64,000 bases of DNA, from contig CP031740.1 of NCBI GenBank assembly GCA_022701275.1, positions 4,165,001 to 4,229,000 on the forward strand. The letters are read 5' to 3'. Origin of the DNA: Microcoleus vaginatus PCC 9802. GTDB taxonomy: Bacteria > Cyanobacteriota > Cyanobacteriia > Cyanobacteriales > Microcoleaceae. The notes under the pieces were generated by a model, which was not told the DNA's origin, searched no databases, and saw nothing but the letters and a program-made list of their open reading frames with translations. Below, in pieces: positions 53,026 through 62,036 of the stretch. Position numbers and translations under genes: made by a program. Every line of letters starts with the position of its first letter. Position 1 is the stretch's first letter.

Positions 53026-54234
53026 TCAAACAAATTTGTGCGTAAATTCACTGGTAAAATCCACTCTGCCTTTCCGTAACATTGCAGGATCTAATCTTTC
53101 AGTGGTGTTGCAAGTCATCAAAACTACGAGTTTTTGCTGAAATTGAATGCCGTGTTCGTCGATGACGCTTTGATACAAAGTTCCATCCAGCAAACTCAAA
53201 ATGTGTTCAGTTTTGTTAGTGCGTTGGGCTTCTGCGGTCGATCGATCTTGAGCCAAATTATCAGCCTCGTTGATAATAATACAAATCCGCTCTAAATAAC
53301 TCGGAGGCACAAAATTTTCCACAGCATCGTGGTCTAAGATAAAAATTACATAACCCAGGGGCACTAAAATTTCCTTTGCTACCGCTTGCGTCCAAGCAGT
53401 TTTGCCCGTTCCCGGTTCGCCACTAACCAAAACAGCCAACTGATTTTTATCGAGAATTGCCTGCTGAACTGTATCGGTAAAACTTTGAACCTCCGCAGAA
53501 AACGTGCGAATTGGGAACTGGCTGTGAACCTGTCCGACGCGGCTTTTGTACCCGCCCAGAATCACCGCTAAATTATAAGTTGCCTTGCTAACGAGCGGCG
53601 CAATATCTTGGCAAATTAGAGTGTAGCAGCGTCTTCCCCTGTCGTAGCTGTCAATTTGCAGCCAGCAGCCGAATCGGGCCCAAGAAGCATAAACAGTACC
53701 CAAAACTTCCAAGCGTTCCCAGCTAACAAACCGCTCCGGGGGATAAGAAAAATGTCGCTCCATAAAAGACTGGGTAATTGCATCCGGTTTCCCTAGCAAA
53801 TCCAGAACTTTGAAAACAGTAATCTCTTGGAGCTTATTGAGAACGTAGTCGATGGGAATGCTAGCGCGGCTGACCAATTGCACCACAGGCGTTTCGGTAA
53901 CTAAAACGTCTTTGTAGCGGTAATCCGGGTAAACTGGCTGCGGAGTAATGTAATCCCAAAATTCATCAATTTCGTAGCGAGTATTTTCCGAGAATACATT
54001 TAAAATATTTGCCCACCAAGTATATTGGTGTCGTCCCATTGCGTCGGCAATGTCGCTAGCTGCCCCTAAAGTTTTTTGAGCTAGTTCTAAGGGATCGCTA
54101 GACGCTAAATGTACCACGTGTTCCCAATCAAATTGACGGTAAAAAGGTCGCCAACCAGAGCCTAGCAGACCTCTATTTGGAGAATTGTTTTGATGAAAAT
54201 TGTTTTCGCGATCACCCATGTCTTCCGCACTCAT
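53026..54234 (-). CDS. AAA ATPase with a degenerate Walker B
   Basis: A 402-residue protein. Residues 1-200 are an unrecognised N-terminal domain rich in Tyr/Trp (QYTWWANILNVF, YPDYRYKDV). An AAA module follows: Walker A GEPGTGKTAW near residue 273, Walker B as CIIINEADN where Asn replaces the usual first Asp, sensor 1 VLMTCNTTERLDPA and an arginine-finger-like MLRKGRVDFTSEF. The Asn would weaken or alter Mg2+ coordination, although the Glu is kept. The layout resembles single-ring remodelling AAAs. The kptA gene lies immediately upstream on the same strand (68-base gap), so the pair is probably an operon. Confidence 0.85.
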   Translation of the reverse strand: MSAEDMGDRENNFHQNNSPNRGLLGSGWRPFYRQFDWEHVVHLASSDPLELAQKTLGAASDIADAMGRHQYTWWANILNVFSENTRYEIDEFWDYITPQPVYPDYRYKDVLVTETPVVQLVSRASIPIDYVLNKLQEITVFKVLDLLGKPDAITQSFMERHFSYPPERFVSWERLEVLGTVYASWARFGCWLQIDSYDRGRRCYTLICQDIAPLVSKATYNLAVILGGYKSRVGQVHSQFPIRTFSAEVQSFTDTVQQAILDKNQLAVLVSGEPGTGKTAWTQAVAKEILVPLGYVIFILDHDAVENFVPPSYLERICIIINEADNLAQDRSTAEAQRTNKTEHILSLLDGTLYQSVIDEHGIQFQQKLVVLMTCNTTERLDPAMLRKGRVDFTSEFTHKFV

Positions 54235-54302
54235 TTTGCAAAACTCCTACTTACTCTTATTTTACAGTTTTTGTGGTACACCTTCTACAAAATAAGTGAA
54301 AA

Positions 54303-54854
54303 TTATCCACTTATTTTGAGATAAGCGGGCGGCACAAAATCTACTAACCAAACTTTGTTTGCCGAGCAGTAAAATGTATGACCATCACGTTGCATGGCGG
54401 CGGCATCTACAGTAAAGACTGCCGGGATGCCATGTCTTGCACCTACTTGGCGCGCCGTCTGGATATTCATCGACAAATGAACATGATGCCGCGACATTTT
54501 CCTAATTCCTTGAGTGAGAATAGACTCCACAGCAGTGCTACCTGTTCCGTGATATAAAATATCCGGGGGAACACCGGGTTCTAACTGCAAGTCAACCTCT
54601 ACGCTGTGTCCTTGGTTAGCACGAATTAGAGTGCCTGTAGAGTCAAATGAAAAGCGCTGCTTGTCGTTTTGCGCGACTACTTCCTTGAGTTCTGCAAGCT
54701 GAACTGTAAAGTTATTTTTTTGGCACGCCTCGAGGAGTTTGCTAACAGGAACCCAGCCACCGGGAGCGAGTTCAAGGCCGATGCGCGAGGGCGCGTGACG
54801 CAGGTGTTTGCTGAGATATCGGCTGATTTTTACTAACCGAGAAGCGTTGATCAT
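54303..54854 (-). CDS. kptA: RNA 2'-phosphotransferase (Tpt1/KptA)
   Basis: A 183-residue KptA/Tpt1 homologue, an NAD+-dependent enzyme that in eukaryotes removes a 2'-phosphate from spliced tRNA. Bacterial forms are active in vitro but lack a known splicing substrate. The SKHLRHAPSRIGL start, WVPVSKLLEAC, a GHSVEVDLQLEP loop, LYHGTGSTAVESILTQGI and HHVHLS motifs match the family; the catalytic Arg/His/Arg/Arg set appears intact. It is followed by the AAA ATPase gene. The pair suggests a dedicated RNA-phosphate or ADP-ribose pathway. Confidence 0.9.
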   Translation of the reverse strand: MINASRLVKISRYLSKHLRHAPSRIGLELAPGGWVPVSKLLEACQKNNFTVQLAELKEVVAQNDKQRFSFDSTGTLIRANQGHSVEVDLQLEPGVPPDILYHGTGSTAVESILTQGIRKMSRHHVHLSMNIQTARQVGARHGIPAVFTVDAAAMQRDGHTFYCSANKVWLVDFVPPAYLKISG

Positions 54855-55173
54855 TTTACTTTATTTATTGAGCTTTTAAATCACCTTTCCCAAAATGTCA
54901 CTAGCGAGTTATATCGTTGATTTTAGGCGGGTTGGTGGAATCGGCTTGCACTGCCAGAGGGCGTTTGAGTGAACCCGCCTCTACAGGTTTTCGGACAAGG
55001 ATTTCCGGAGGTAAAAAATAATCTTACGCGCGAATTATAGCGGTAATATCCGCTCTTAAGCACCTACATAATTAGGTTCGGTGTCCGGAAAATAAAAAGT
55101 GTTAACTGTGCGATTTATCACGAGCTTTATCTTTTAATAATTATCAAAAACTCTGCATTCTGCCCAATGCCTT
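54855..55173. other. Intergenic region with an AGGCGGGTT palindrome
   Basis: AGGCGGGTT (54925-54933) and AACCCGCCT (54972-54980) form a hairpin related to the copies at 36103-36373. A separate AAAAGTGTTAACTG stretch near 55095 is AT-rich. No gene recognised. Confidence 0.5.
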
Positions 55174-55857
55174 CTACCTTGGGATCACTCCGCCAAAAAC
55201 AGCAAAATTTAGATAGCGCCAGTGACATCCAGCGGAGGCAAAACCAGCTTCTGCAAGCCACTTTGTCTGCTCTTCCACAGAGGAGGGAATATCTTCTTCT
55301 CGATATTTTTTAAACCAGGCGGCATCGTCTTCTCCGTTAGCTTTCATGTACTGCCGCCACAACTGTTCGTATTGCTCAGTCAGCCGGGGAGTAGCACCTG
55401 TCACAATATCTCGAATTAGCAAGATTCCCCCTGGATTCATCGAGTGGAAAAGTTTGTGAAATAGCTGTTGTTTGCCTGCGCTGTCGAGGTGGTGAATTGC
55501 TAAGCCTGAAACTACCAAATCGTAACCGCTGCCGAAATCATCTTCGGCAAAATTTCCTTGCTGCAAGGTCAGCCGTTCTCGGAAAGCGGACAAGTTTGTT
55601 TGGCAAATTTTCAGCATATTTTCCGCCATGTCAAAGGCTAGGACATTTGCTTGAGGAAATGCTGACAAAATCCTTGCAGACAGTATGCCTGTCCCCGCCC
55701 CTAAATCCAGAACTTTTATGTTAGCATTAGTTTGAAAAGGGATTAACTGCAATATTAAATCGTGTTGTTCGCGATAGCGCGGAATGAGGCGAGGAATTAA
55801 GCCGTCATAATCAAATGCTCTTTGTTCAAATTGCTCGCGTACAGTGTCTAAATTCAC
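55174..55857 (-). CDS. Class I SAM-dependent methyltransferase
   Basis: A 227-residue soluble methyltransferase. Motif I is VLDLGAGTGILSARIL (about residues 49-64), motif II LAFDMAENMLKICQ with acidic Asp, motif III FDLVVSGLAIHHLDSAGK type (here YDLVVSGLAIHHLD). The substrate cannot be told; the family includes UbiE/MenG and many small-molecule methyltransferases. It stands alone between the KptA pair and the hybrid kinase. Confidence 0.88.
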   Translation of the reverse strand: MNLDTVREQFEQRAFDYDGLIPRLIPRYREQHDLILQLIPFQTNANIKVLDLGAGTGILSARILSAFPQANVLAFDMAENMLKICQTNLSAFRERLTLQQGNFAEDDFGSGYDLVVSGLAIHHLDSAGKQQLFHKLFHSMNPGGILLIRDIVTGATPRLTEQYEQLWRQYMKANGEDDAAWFKKYREEDIPSSVEEQTKWLAEAGFASAGCHWRYLNFAVFGGVIPR

Positions 55858-56462
55858 AGACTATTTTCCTGAACTTGTTAATAGTTGAGTGCGCCAATGC
55901 AGTTTGGCTGTTCTATCGTTTGAGGTTATATTACATATCATAATACAAAAAAGGTACAGACCTGTCAAGATGTATAAGAAAATAATTTAAAAGAAGTTAC
56001 GGACGATCGCCAGACAGGGACTTTGTGCGCCCAAACCCGCCCCTGAGCTGGGAACTGTCTAGCCCTGCACCTATATCTCCTTTAGTGCAGATGAGGCAGA
56101 ATGCCACAGACTCGAAAGCCTGCCGAAGACGAGACTTTGTGCCAGATACTAGGAGTAATTGTGAGAAAAAAGTTGACGCTTATGATACCCGTTTCAAACA
56201 AGAATGCAACTGTCGGTGTGTGCTCCACACCATAAATTTCTCCGTGATTCCCCCTAGTAAAATATAAAAGATAAAAACGAAGGAGCCACCAGCCGATCAT
56301 CGGCTAGATCTGAAAAAATCAGTCCTCAGATTGACAAACTTTAGCCAACTATAAACAAAAATTGAGTTGACTCCCGAGTGGATGTGGTACCTGCCAATTT
56401 TTCAGGAAGATGAAGAGATACAAAATATTACACCCGTCGGTGCGGGAAAGAAAATTGTGATA
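55858..56462. other. Intergenic region upstream of the hybrid kinase
   Basis: About 600 bases. Contains an AAGAATGCAACTGTCGGTGT stretch (56195-56214) resembling sequence at 52872-52920, and a CCGATCATCGGC palindrome near 56293. A TTG at 56367 could extend the next gene by 32 codons. No separate gene recognised. Confidence 0.45.
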
Positions 56463-59237
56463 ATGAATCAGGGTGCAAGTAGATTAGGTGTCAGCCGTCA
56501 GGGGAAAATAGAAGTTATGGAAATCCAACAACGGAGTAAGGATAAGCCCGATCGCCAGCAACAAAACGCGTCCGATCAGCTCGATCAACTTTCTACGACC
56601 AAAGAGCTAGATTCGTTGCTGCAAGAATGTTTAGATTTTAAAAGAGTGATCAACCGATCCGCACTTGCGGTGAGGACTGACGCGCGAGGAATTATCAACT
56701 ATGTCAGCGAACGAGTTTGCTCCCTCTCCAACTATTCCCAGGGCGAACTAATCGGCAGCCACTTCCGCATCCTCCATTCGGAATATAAATCTTCGGAATT
56801 AATCAAAAATCTGCTGTCAACTGTTGCCAAAGGTGAAGTTTGGCAAGGAGACATTAAGAATAAAGCCAAGAATGGAACTGATTATTGGGTGTACGCAGCA
56901 GTAGTTCCACTGTTGGACTGTAAGGGAAAACCCTGTCAGTATTTGGCGATCGGATTCGACATCACCGATCGCAAAGCCGTTGAAGCCGCCCAAGTCGCAG
57001 CCAACCGGGCAAAAGACGAATTTCTGGCGATGGCATCCCACGAACTGCGATCGCCCCTGAGCGCGATTTTGGGATGGGCGCAGCTAGCTCGATCGCGCAA
57101 TTTCAACGAAGCCACCACCAGCCGCGCTTTGGAAATCATCGAGCGCAACGCCAAATTACAAAACCGACAAATAGACAATCTCCTCGACCTCTCGCGGCTG
57201 CTGCGGGGGAAAGTGTGCCTGAACATCAGCCGAGTTCACCTCCCGTCGATCGTAGAATCTGCGATCGATACCCTCCGTCCCGACGCCCAGGCTAAAAATA
57301 TCCGCGTAGAAAAACATTTCGACCCCGCCGTCGATTACATTTGGGCAGATGCAGAACGTTTGCAACAAGTAGTCTGGAACCTCGTTACCAACGCCATCAA
57401 ATTCACCCCAGAATCGACACCAAACCCAGTTCAAGTGCGGATCGAGCCTAGTCCGTCCGGCGTCTTGATTCGGGTCAGCGACAGCGGTTGTGGCATCGAC
57501 CCCAAATTTCAGCCACACATCTTTGACTACTTCCGCCCCGCAGACAGCTTTCAGAGCAAGGAACAGCACCGGCTTGGGCTGGGGCTCTCAATTGTGCAGC
57601 AGTTGGTGGAACTGCACGGGGGAAGTGTTTGGGTTTCGAGTCCGGGTATCGGTCAGGGGGCGACCTTTGGGGTGCTGCTACCGAGTGCCAACAAAAATGC
57701 ACCCGATGATCGCACTGCTGCGATCGCCCAAAGTGAAAGCAGACCCGGATCGGTTTCCAAACCCCTAGCCGGAAAGCAAGTCCTGGTAGTGGAAAGCAGC
57801 GCCGAGATCCGGAAATTTCTCAAAACTGGCCTGGAAGCATTTGGAGCCAAGGTAACAGCGGTGGGTAGCGCCTGCGAAGCGATGGCGGAGTTGCAACAGT
57901 CGCGGCCCGACGTGTTGGTGAGCGATATGACGGTATCGGGAGCAGATGGCTGCGATTTGATCCGCCGCATCAGAGCAATGGAAATGTCCGAGCACAGGGA
58001 ACTGCTGCCGGCCGTGGCGCTGACGGAAGGCATCGAGGAAGAAGATTCGGCATCGGCGCTGGAGGCGGGGTTTCAGAGGCATTTGTCGAAGCCGGTGGAA
58101 GCGAATCAGTTGGTGAGCGCGATCGCCCAATTGGCTGGACTGACTGGATTCGGCGCCGGAGAGTGGGATTCGGGAAATGTCGGGGCGAGCCGACCCCAGA
58201 CCCCGCTGCCGGAACCTAACAGTTCTGACGACAAAAATAATGGGGAACTATTAACAACTGACAGCAGAGAATTACCGCTGTTGCTGGTAGTAGAAGACAA
58301 CAATTTTTTGGTGGCTTACCTCCAAACTTTATTAACTCCTTACTATCGAGTCGCCGTCGCGAGTGACGGAGTTGAAGGTTTAGAAAAAGCCAAAAGTTTG
58401 CAGCCAAATTTGATTGTGAGCGACCAAATCATGCCCAGACAAAACGGTCTGGATTTGCTTAAGGAGATTCGGAACACGCCAGAATTGAAATCGACTCCGG
58501 TAATCTTTTTGACAGCGCGCTCGGGGATGGAAGCTCGGATCGAAAGTTTGGATGCGGGTGCTGATGATTATATTTCAAAGCCTTTTGACGAGAGGGAATT
58601 GCTGGCAAGGGTGAGAAATTTGTTGCGATCGCACTCAGCCGAACAGCAGTTGGCGGAGCTCAACCGTCAGTTGCAGCAGCAGAAAAAGCAGTTAGAAACG
58701 GTGAATAGAGCCTTGCACTATTTGGCCACTTACGACAGTTTGACTGAGGTAAGAAACCGCCACTCTTTTAATGAATACCTCGAGACGGAATGGCGGCGTT
58801 TGGCAAGGGAAGAAGCACCGCTGTCTTTGATTATGTGCGACATTGATTATTTCAAACTTTACAACGACACTTACGGTCACCAAGCGGGGGATGAATGTTT
58901 GCGGAAAGTGGCGGCGGTTATCCAACATTCGGTAAAGCGACCGGCAGATTTAGTAGCGCGTTACGGTGGAGAAGAATTTGTAGTAGTTTTGCCGAATACG
59001 GATATTGAAGGTGCGACTTGCGTAGCTGAAATGATCGCACAACAGGTGCGGGGTTTGCACATACCTCACGCTAAGTCTGCTGTCAGCGAATACGTGACGC
59101 TGAGTTTGGGTGTAGCTTGCTGCATTCCGGCGCCGATCTCGCAGCCGGGGGAGCTAATTGCGATCGCCGATGAGTCGCTTTATCGGGCGAAAGAAGCAGG
59201 GCGCGATCGAGTTTCGGTGGCCACAGTTGAAGGATAA
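56463..59237 (+). CDS. Hybrid sensor kinase: PAS, HisKA, HATPase, two REC, GGDEF
   Basis: From ATG 56463, about 924 residues (TTG 56367 would add 32). PAS near residues 75-180 (RTDARGIINYVSERVCSLSNY), HisKA with His in MASHELRSPLSAILG, HATPase_c (WNLVTNAIKFTPES, VSDSGCGIDPKF, GLGLSIVQQLVELHGG). Two receivers follow: REC1 from KQVLVVESSAEI with Asp in LVSDMTVSG, REC2 from LLLVVEDNNFL with Asp in IVSDQIMPRQ. A GGDEF diguanylate cyclase ends the protein: GGEEF near residue 866, plus an RxxD inhibitory site (RPAD) five residues before it. It may couple a signal to c-di-GMP through intramolecular phosphotransfer. Uma2 follows 146 bases later. Confidence 0.9.
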   Translation: MNQGASRLGVSRQGKIEVMEIQQRSKDKPDRQQQNASDQLDQLSTTKELDSLLQECLDFKRVINRSALAVRTDARGIINYVSERVCSLSNYSQGELIGSHFRILHSEYKSSELIKNLLSTVAKGEVWQGDIKNKAKNGTDYWVYAAVVPLLDCKGKPCQYLAIGFDITDRKAVEAAQVAANRAKDEFLAMASHELRSPLSAILGWAQLARSRNFNEATTSRALEIIERNAKLQNRQIDNLLDLSRLLRGKVCLNISRVHLPSIVESAIDTLRPDAQAKNIRVEKHFDPAVDYIWADAERLQQVVWNLVTNAIKFTPESTPNPVQVRIEPSPSGVLIRVSDSGCGIDPKFQPHIFDYFRPADSFQSKEQHRLGLGLSIVQQLVELHGGSVWVSSPGIGQGATFGVLLPSANKNAPDDRTAAIAQSESRPGSVSKPLAGKQVLVVESSAEIRKFLKTGLEAFGAKVTAVGSACEAMAELQQSRPDVLVSDMTVSGADGCDLIRRIRAMEMSEHRELLPAVALTEGIEEEDSASALEAGFQRHLSKPVEANQLVSAIAQLAGLTGFGAGEWDSGNVGASRPQTPLPEPNSSDDKNNGELLTTDSRELPLLLVVEDNNFLVAYLQTLLTPYYRVAVASDGVEGLEKAKSLQPNLIVSDQIMPRQNGLDLLKEIRNTPELKSTPVIFLTARSGMEARIESLDAGADDYISKPFDERELLARVRNLLRSHSAEQQLAELNRQLQQQKKQLETVNRALHYLATYDSLTEVRNRHSFNEYLETEWRRLAREEAPLSLIMCDIDYFKLYNDTYGHQAGDECLRKVAAVIQHSVKRPADLVARYGGEEFVVVLPNTDIEGATCVAEMIAQQVRGLHIPHAKSAVSEYVTLSLGVACCIPAPISQPGELIAIADESLYRAKEAGRDRVSVATVEG

Positions 59238-59383
59238 TATAATAGTTAAATCAACTTGTATGATGCCTCTGACATCGATCGTTTCGATTTAAACAAGTTT
59301 TTGGCATCGGACGCACCATACCAATGTGCTGGTAAACTTGTGCGAATTCAAATTGCTATAAAATAGTTAAAGGAGGTCGTGCC

Positions 59384-59965
59384 ATGACAGCAACCTTAGA
59401 CAAACCAAAAGACCAGCGCCTAATTCACTCCGGGATTGATTGGCAACAATTCAAGCTAATCGAGCAGGGGTTTTCGGATTCCCCCGGGATTAGACTGTTT
59501 TATTTCAAAGGTGAGGTAGAAATCTTGGCAGTTTCGCAAGAACATGAATCTTTCAGCAGGACGATCGCAAGTTTGCTGATGGACTACTTTGTGGAAAAAG
59601 AGATTGAATTTAACCCGTTGGGTAGCTTTACCCAAGAGAAGGGACAGGAAGTCTCAGTACAAGCTGATGAATCTTTTTTAATTGGCAAGTCAACAGGTAT
59701 TACCCCCGATCTTGCCATCGAAGTAGTGTTTACCAGTGGGGGAGAAAGCAAATTGAATCGCTACCAAGCATTAGGAGTCCCCGAAGTTTGGTTTTGGGAA
59801 GACGGAGTATTTGGCCTGTATCATTTGCGATCGCACGGATATGAAAAAATTGACCAAAGCGAAGTTCTGCCCGGTTTAGACATCAACCTGCTGTCTCGCT
59901 GCTTGCTGATGGCTTCTAGGGTTGAAGCAGTTAAGGAGTTTCGGCGCGGGATTTCTGCGGTTTAG
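59384..59965 (+). CDS. Uma2-family endonuclease-like protein
   Basis: A 193-residue Uma2 (DUF820) protein, a PD-(D/E)XK-like nuclease fold highly expanded in cyanobacteria. Central ITPDLAIEVVFTSGG, an upstream FYFKGEVEILAVSQEHE and the downstream YQALGVPEVWFWEDG motif are present, with acidic active-site residues intact. A strong AAGGAGGT ribosome-binding site lies nine bases upstream. Biological role unknown; members are often near mobile or defence genes. Confidence 0.9.
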   Translation: MTATLDKPKDQRLIHSGIDWQQFKLIEQGFSDSPGIRLFYFKGEVEILAVSQEHESFSRTIASLLMDYFVEKEIEFNPLGSFTQEKGQEVSVQADESFLIGKSTGITPDLAIEVVFTSGGESKLNRYQALGVPEVWFWEDGVFGLYHLRSHGYEKIDQSEVLPGLDINLLSRCLLMASRVEAVKEFRRGISAV

Positions 59966-60024
59966 AGAAAAAGTGGTTTGGGCGATCGCTCCCCCATTTA
60001 TAAATATATTGTTAGGATACAATA

Positions 60025-60231
60025 CTAATCTTTGTCTTCTTTCATTTGCTGGCGAATGGCTGCCTCAATCTTAGTATGGAAATCCGAATCTCCCACTTTC
60101 GTTATGATTGAATTCGATCGCTTTTTCCGCCTGTATAAGTAGGCTTGCAGGGCAGCTTTATCCCCGCGATTTTTAAGAAAATAACGCTTCAATTCTGCAT
60201 ATGACATTGCAGTATAATCTACTTGGCTCAT
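60025..60231 (-). CDS. DUF6887-like small protein
   Basis: A 68-residue basic protein (MSYAELKRYFLKNRGDKAALQAYLYRRKKR then acidic tail). It matches the DUF6887 type seen in cyanobacteria, normally directly after a DUF6888 gene. Its ATG overlaps the upstream gene's TAA by one base, so translation is coupled. No enzyme motif; function unknown, possibly a two-gene regulatory or toxin-antitoxin-like unit. Confidence 0.75.
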   Translation of the reverse strand: MSQVDYTAMSYAELKRYFLKNRGDKAALQAYLYRRKKRSNSIITKVGDSDFHTKIEAAIRQQMKEDKD

Positions 60232-60404
60232 TAAAATACCTCCCCATTTGGAGCAATTTTAATCTCAATTTCCTCCTCATATCTAGCCAATACGAACAAA
60301 TTTTTGCTGTTGTCAACACAGACGAGGTGAATAGGTGGCAATGCCAAATAGGTCAAGTAATAAGTGATTCGATACAAACCCTCTAGCACCAGGTAGGTAG
60401 GCAT
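60231..60404 (-). CDS. DUF6888-like small protein
   Basis: A 57-residue protein (MPTYLVLEGLYRITYYLTYL then LVCVDNSKNLFVLARYEEEI and IKIAPNGEVF). The C-terminal FVLARYEEEIEIKIAPNGE matches DUF6888. Stop TAA 60231-60233 overlaps the start of the DUF6887 gene by one base. Small size makes it easy to miss; the coupled overlap supports reality. Confidence 0.7.
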   Translation of the reverse strand: MPTYLVLEGLYRITYYLTYLALPPIHLVCVDNSKNLFVLARYEEEIEIKIAPNGEVF

Positions 60405-60616
60405 TCAAACCTAAAAGTTTCTCGAAACTAACCTCTACTTTAGCATTTCTGTCTGCGATCGCACTTTCACCTTCCCAGATAACGTCGGTCAGTGCAGCAA
60501 AGAGTTATGGAATTTGGTTTGTGGCTGTTGACAGCCATGTATTACGAATGTAGTATTAAGTTACGGTAGAAAAGCTCGATCGATCGACACCAGTAAACAA
60601 AATTTAGAAACAACCT

Positions 60617-60910
60617 ATGCAACCCATCCGACAAGGCGACGTAATTCTCACTCCCGTACCGAAAATCGAAGGAGAAAAAAAACCTCACCTAACTCTCGCC
60701 GAAGGTGAAGTCACGGGACATTCTCACCAGATTATTGAGGGACAAGCTGAACTTTACGAAAAAGACGGCACTCTGTACTTGCGGGTGCTTTCACCCACAG
60801 CTTTATTGAGTCACGAAGAACACCATGCGATCGCAATTCCCGAAGGTAATTGGATGGTGCGAATTCAGCGCGAATATGAGCCGCAAGGTTGGAGGTATGT
60901 CGCAGACTAA
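60617..60910 (+). CDS. Hypothetical small protein upstream of a DUF6745 gene
   Basis: A 97-residue protein (MQPIRQGDVILTPVPKIEGE, LAEGEVTGHSHQI, EEHHAIAIPEGNWMVRIQRE). The alternating strands and conserved Gly/His look like a small beta-barrel. It overlaps the next gene by 14 bases, so co-translation is likely. No named family recalled with certainty; small partners of this kind often precede DUF6745 genes. Confidence 0.7.
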   Translation: MQPIRQGDVILTPVPKIEGEKKPHLTLAEGEVTGHSHQIIEGQAELYEKDGTLYLRVLSPTALLSHEEHHAIAIPEGNWMVRIQREYEPQGWRYVAD

Positions 60911-62036
60911 GGTTAAAAAACTAACGCCAGAACAAGCAGCTTTCATTCCAGTTTATCGGGAAAAGTGGAGAGCGATCTCGCTTTCCACTGGCCCGATAAA
61001 TCGCTCGCAAGCTGCGGAAACAATAAAATCGGCTTACAGTGCGATCGGCAAAAAAGCACCGGAAATCATTTTTGTCGATCGCCCGTACGAAGCTGCTGAT
61101 ATAATCCTCAGTCAAATTGACAATCCGAGGAGCTTACTGCGGAGTCAATTCGAGACAAAACTGCGGAGCGAACTAGAAAAACAACTGCGGAGTTATCTGC
61201 GGGGTCAATTAGAAAGCGAACTGCAAAATCAACTGCAAACTCAACTAGAAGATAGACTTTATACTCAACTGCAAACGCAATTGTGGGAGCCGCAGCGCAA
61301 TTATTTAGCGGGCGAAATAGCAAGCCAATTGCCGCCGCAACAGTTGATCGATGAGCGGAATGAAGAAATCCACTGGGAGATACTAGGAAAACAACTCAAT
61401 AATTGCATTCAACCAGAATTGTGGGCTGGTTGTGGCAGTTTGTTAGATTTTTGTATTTCCGTTCTCAATTTACCTCATTCTTACGGCAGAAATTGGATAG
61501 TTTTTCAATCTCTTGTGCGGGATTGCGGCTGGATTTATCCCTTCGAGCGAGTTTGTGTTGTGTGCGAAAAGCCGATCGCACTTTCTGCAGACAGCAACCA
61601 CCGCTTGCACGCCGAAGGAAAACCGGCGGTACAATTTGCCGACGGTTTTTCGATTTACGCCTATCACGGCGTGATTTTGCCCGAATGGTACGGTAGGCTG
61701 CACCCGCACCAGTGGCAGTCTAAGTGGGTGTTGAAGGAACAGAATGCAGAAGTTCGGCGCGCGTTAATTCAGGGAATTACTTACGATCGCATTTGTCAAG
61801 AATTAGCGGTGACAGAATTAGATAGTTGGCAGGAATACACTCTATTAAGCATCGAGTTTGACGATGATTTTGATTGGGTGGGTAATGCAAAGCCAGTTTA
61901 TTTGTTAAAAATGACTTGTCCGAGTACGGGACACATTCACGCTTTGCGAGTGCCGCCTGATGTGCGATCGGCTCTTGAGGCAATTCGCTGGGTAAATTGG
62001 GATATTGACCCAGAGGATTTTTCCGTGCAAACCTGA
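60897..62036 (+). CDS. DUF6745-type protein with 8-residue tandem repeats
   Basis: A 379-residue protein from ATG 60897, preceded by GGAGG with a very short two-base spacing. Residues about 80-130 are tandem 8-residue units (LRSQFETK, LRSELEKQ, LRSYLRGQ, LESELQNQ, LQTQLEDR, LYTQLQTQ), 24 bp at DNA level, not the heptad of a canonical coiled coil. From about 180 the DUF6745-like region follows: FERVCVVCEKPIALSADSNH, HAEGKPAVQFADGFSIYAYHGV, then an HPHQWQSKWVLKEQNAEVRR segment. Function unknown. It overlaps its partner gene by 14 bases. Confidence 0.8.
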   Translation: MSQTKVKKLTPEQAAFIPVYREKWRAISLSTGPINRSQAAETIKSAYSAIGKKAPEIIFVDRPYEAADIILSQIDNPRSLLRSQFETKLRSELEKQLRSYLRGQLESELQNQLQTQLEDRLYTQLQTQLWEPQRNYLAGEIASQLPPQQLIDERNEEIHWEILGKQLNNCIQPELWAGCGSLLDFCISVLNLPHSYGRNWIVFQSLVRDCGWIYPFERVCVVCEKPIALSADSNHRLHAEGKPAVQFADGFSIYAYHGVILPEWYGRLHPHQWQSKWVLKEQNAEVRRALIQGITYDRICQELAVTELDSWQEYTLLSIEFDDDFDWVGNAKPVYLLKMTCPSTGHIHALRVPPDVRSALEAIRWVNWDIDPEDFSVQT

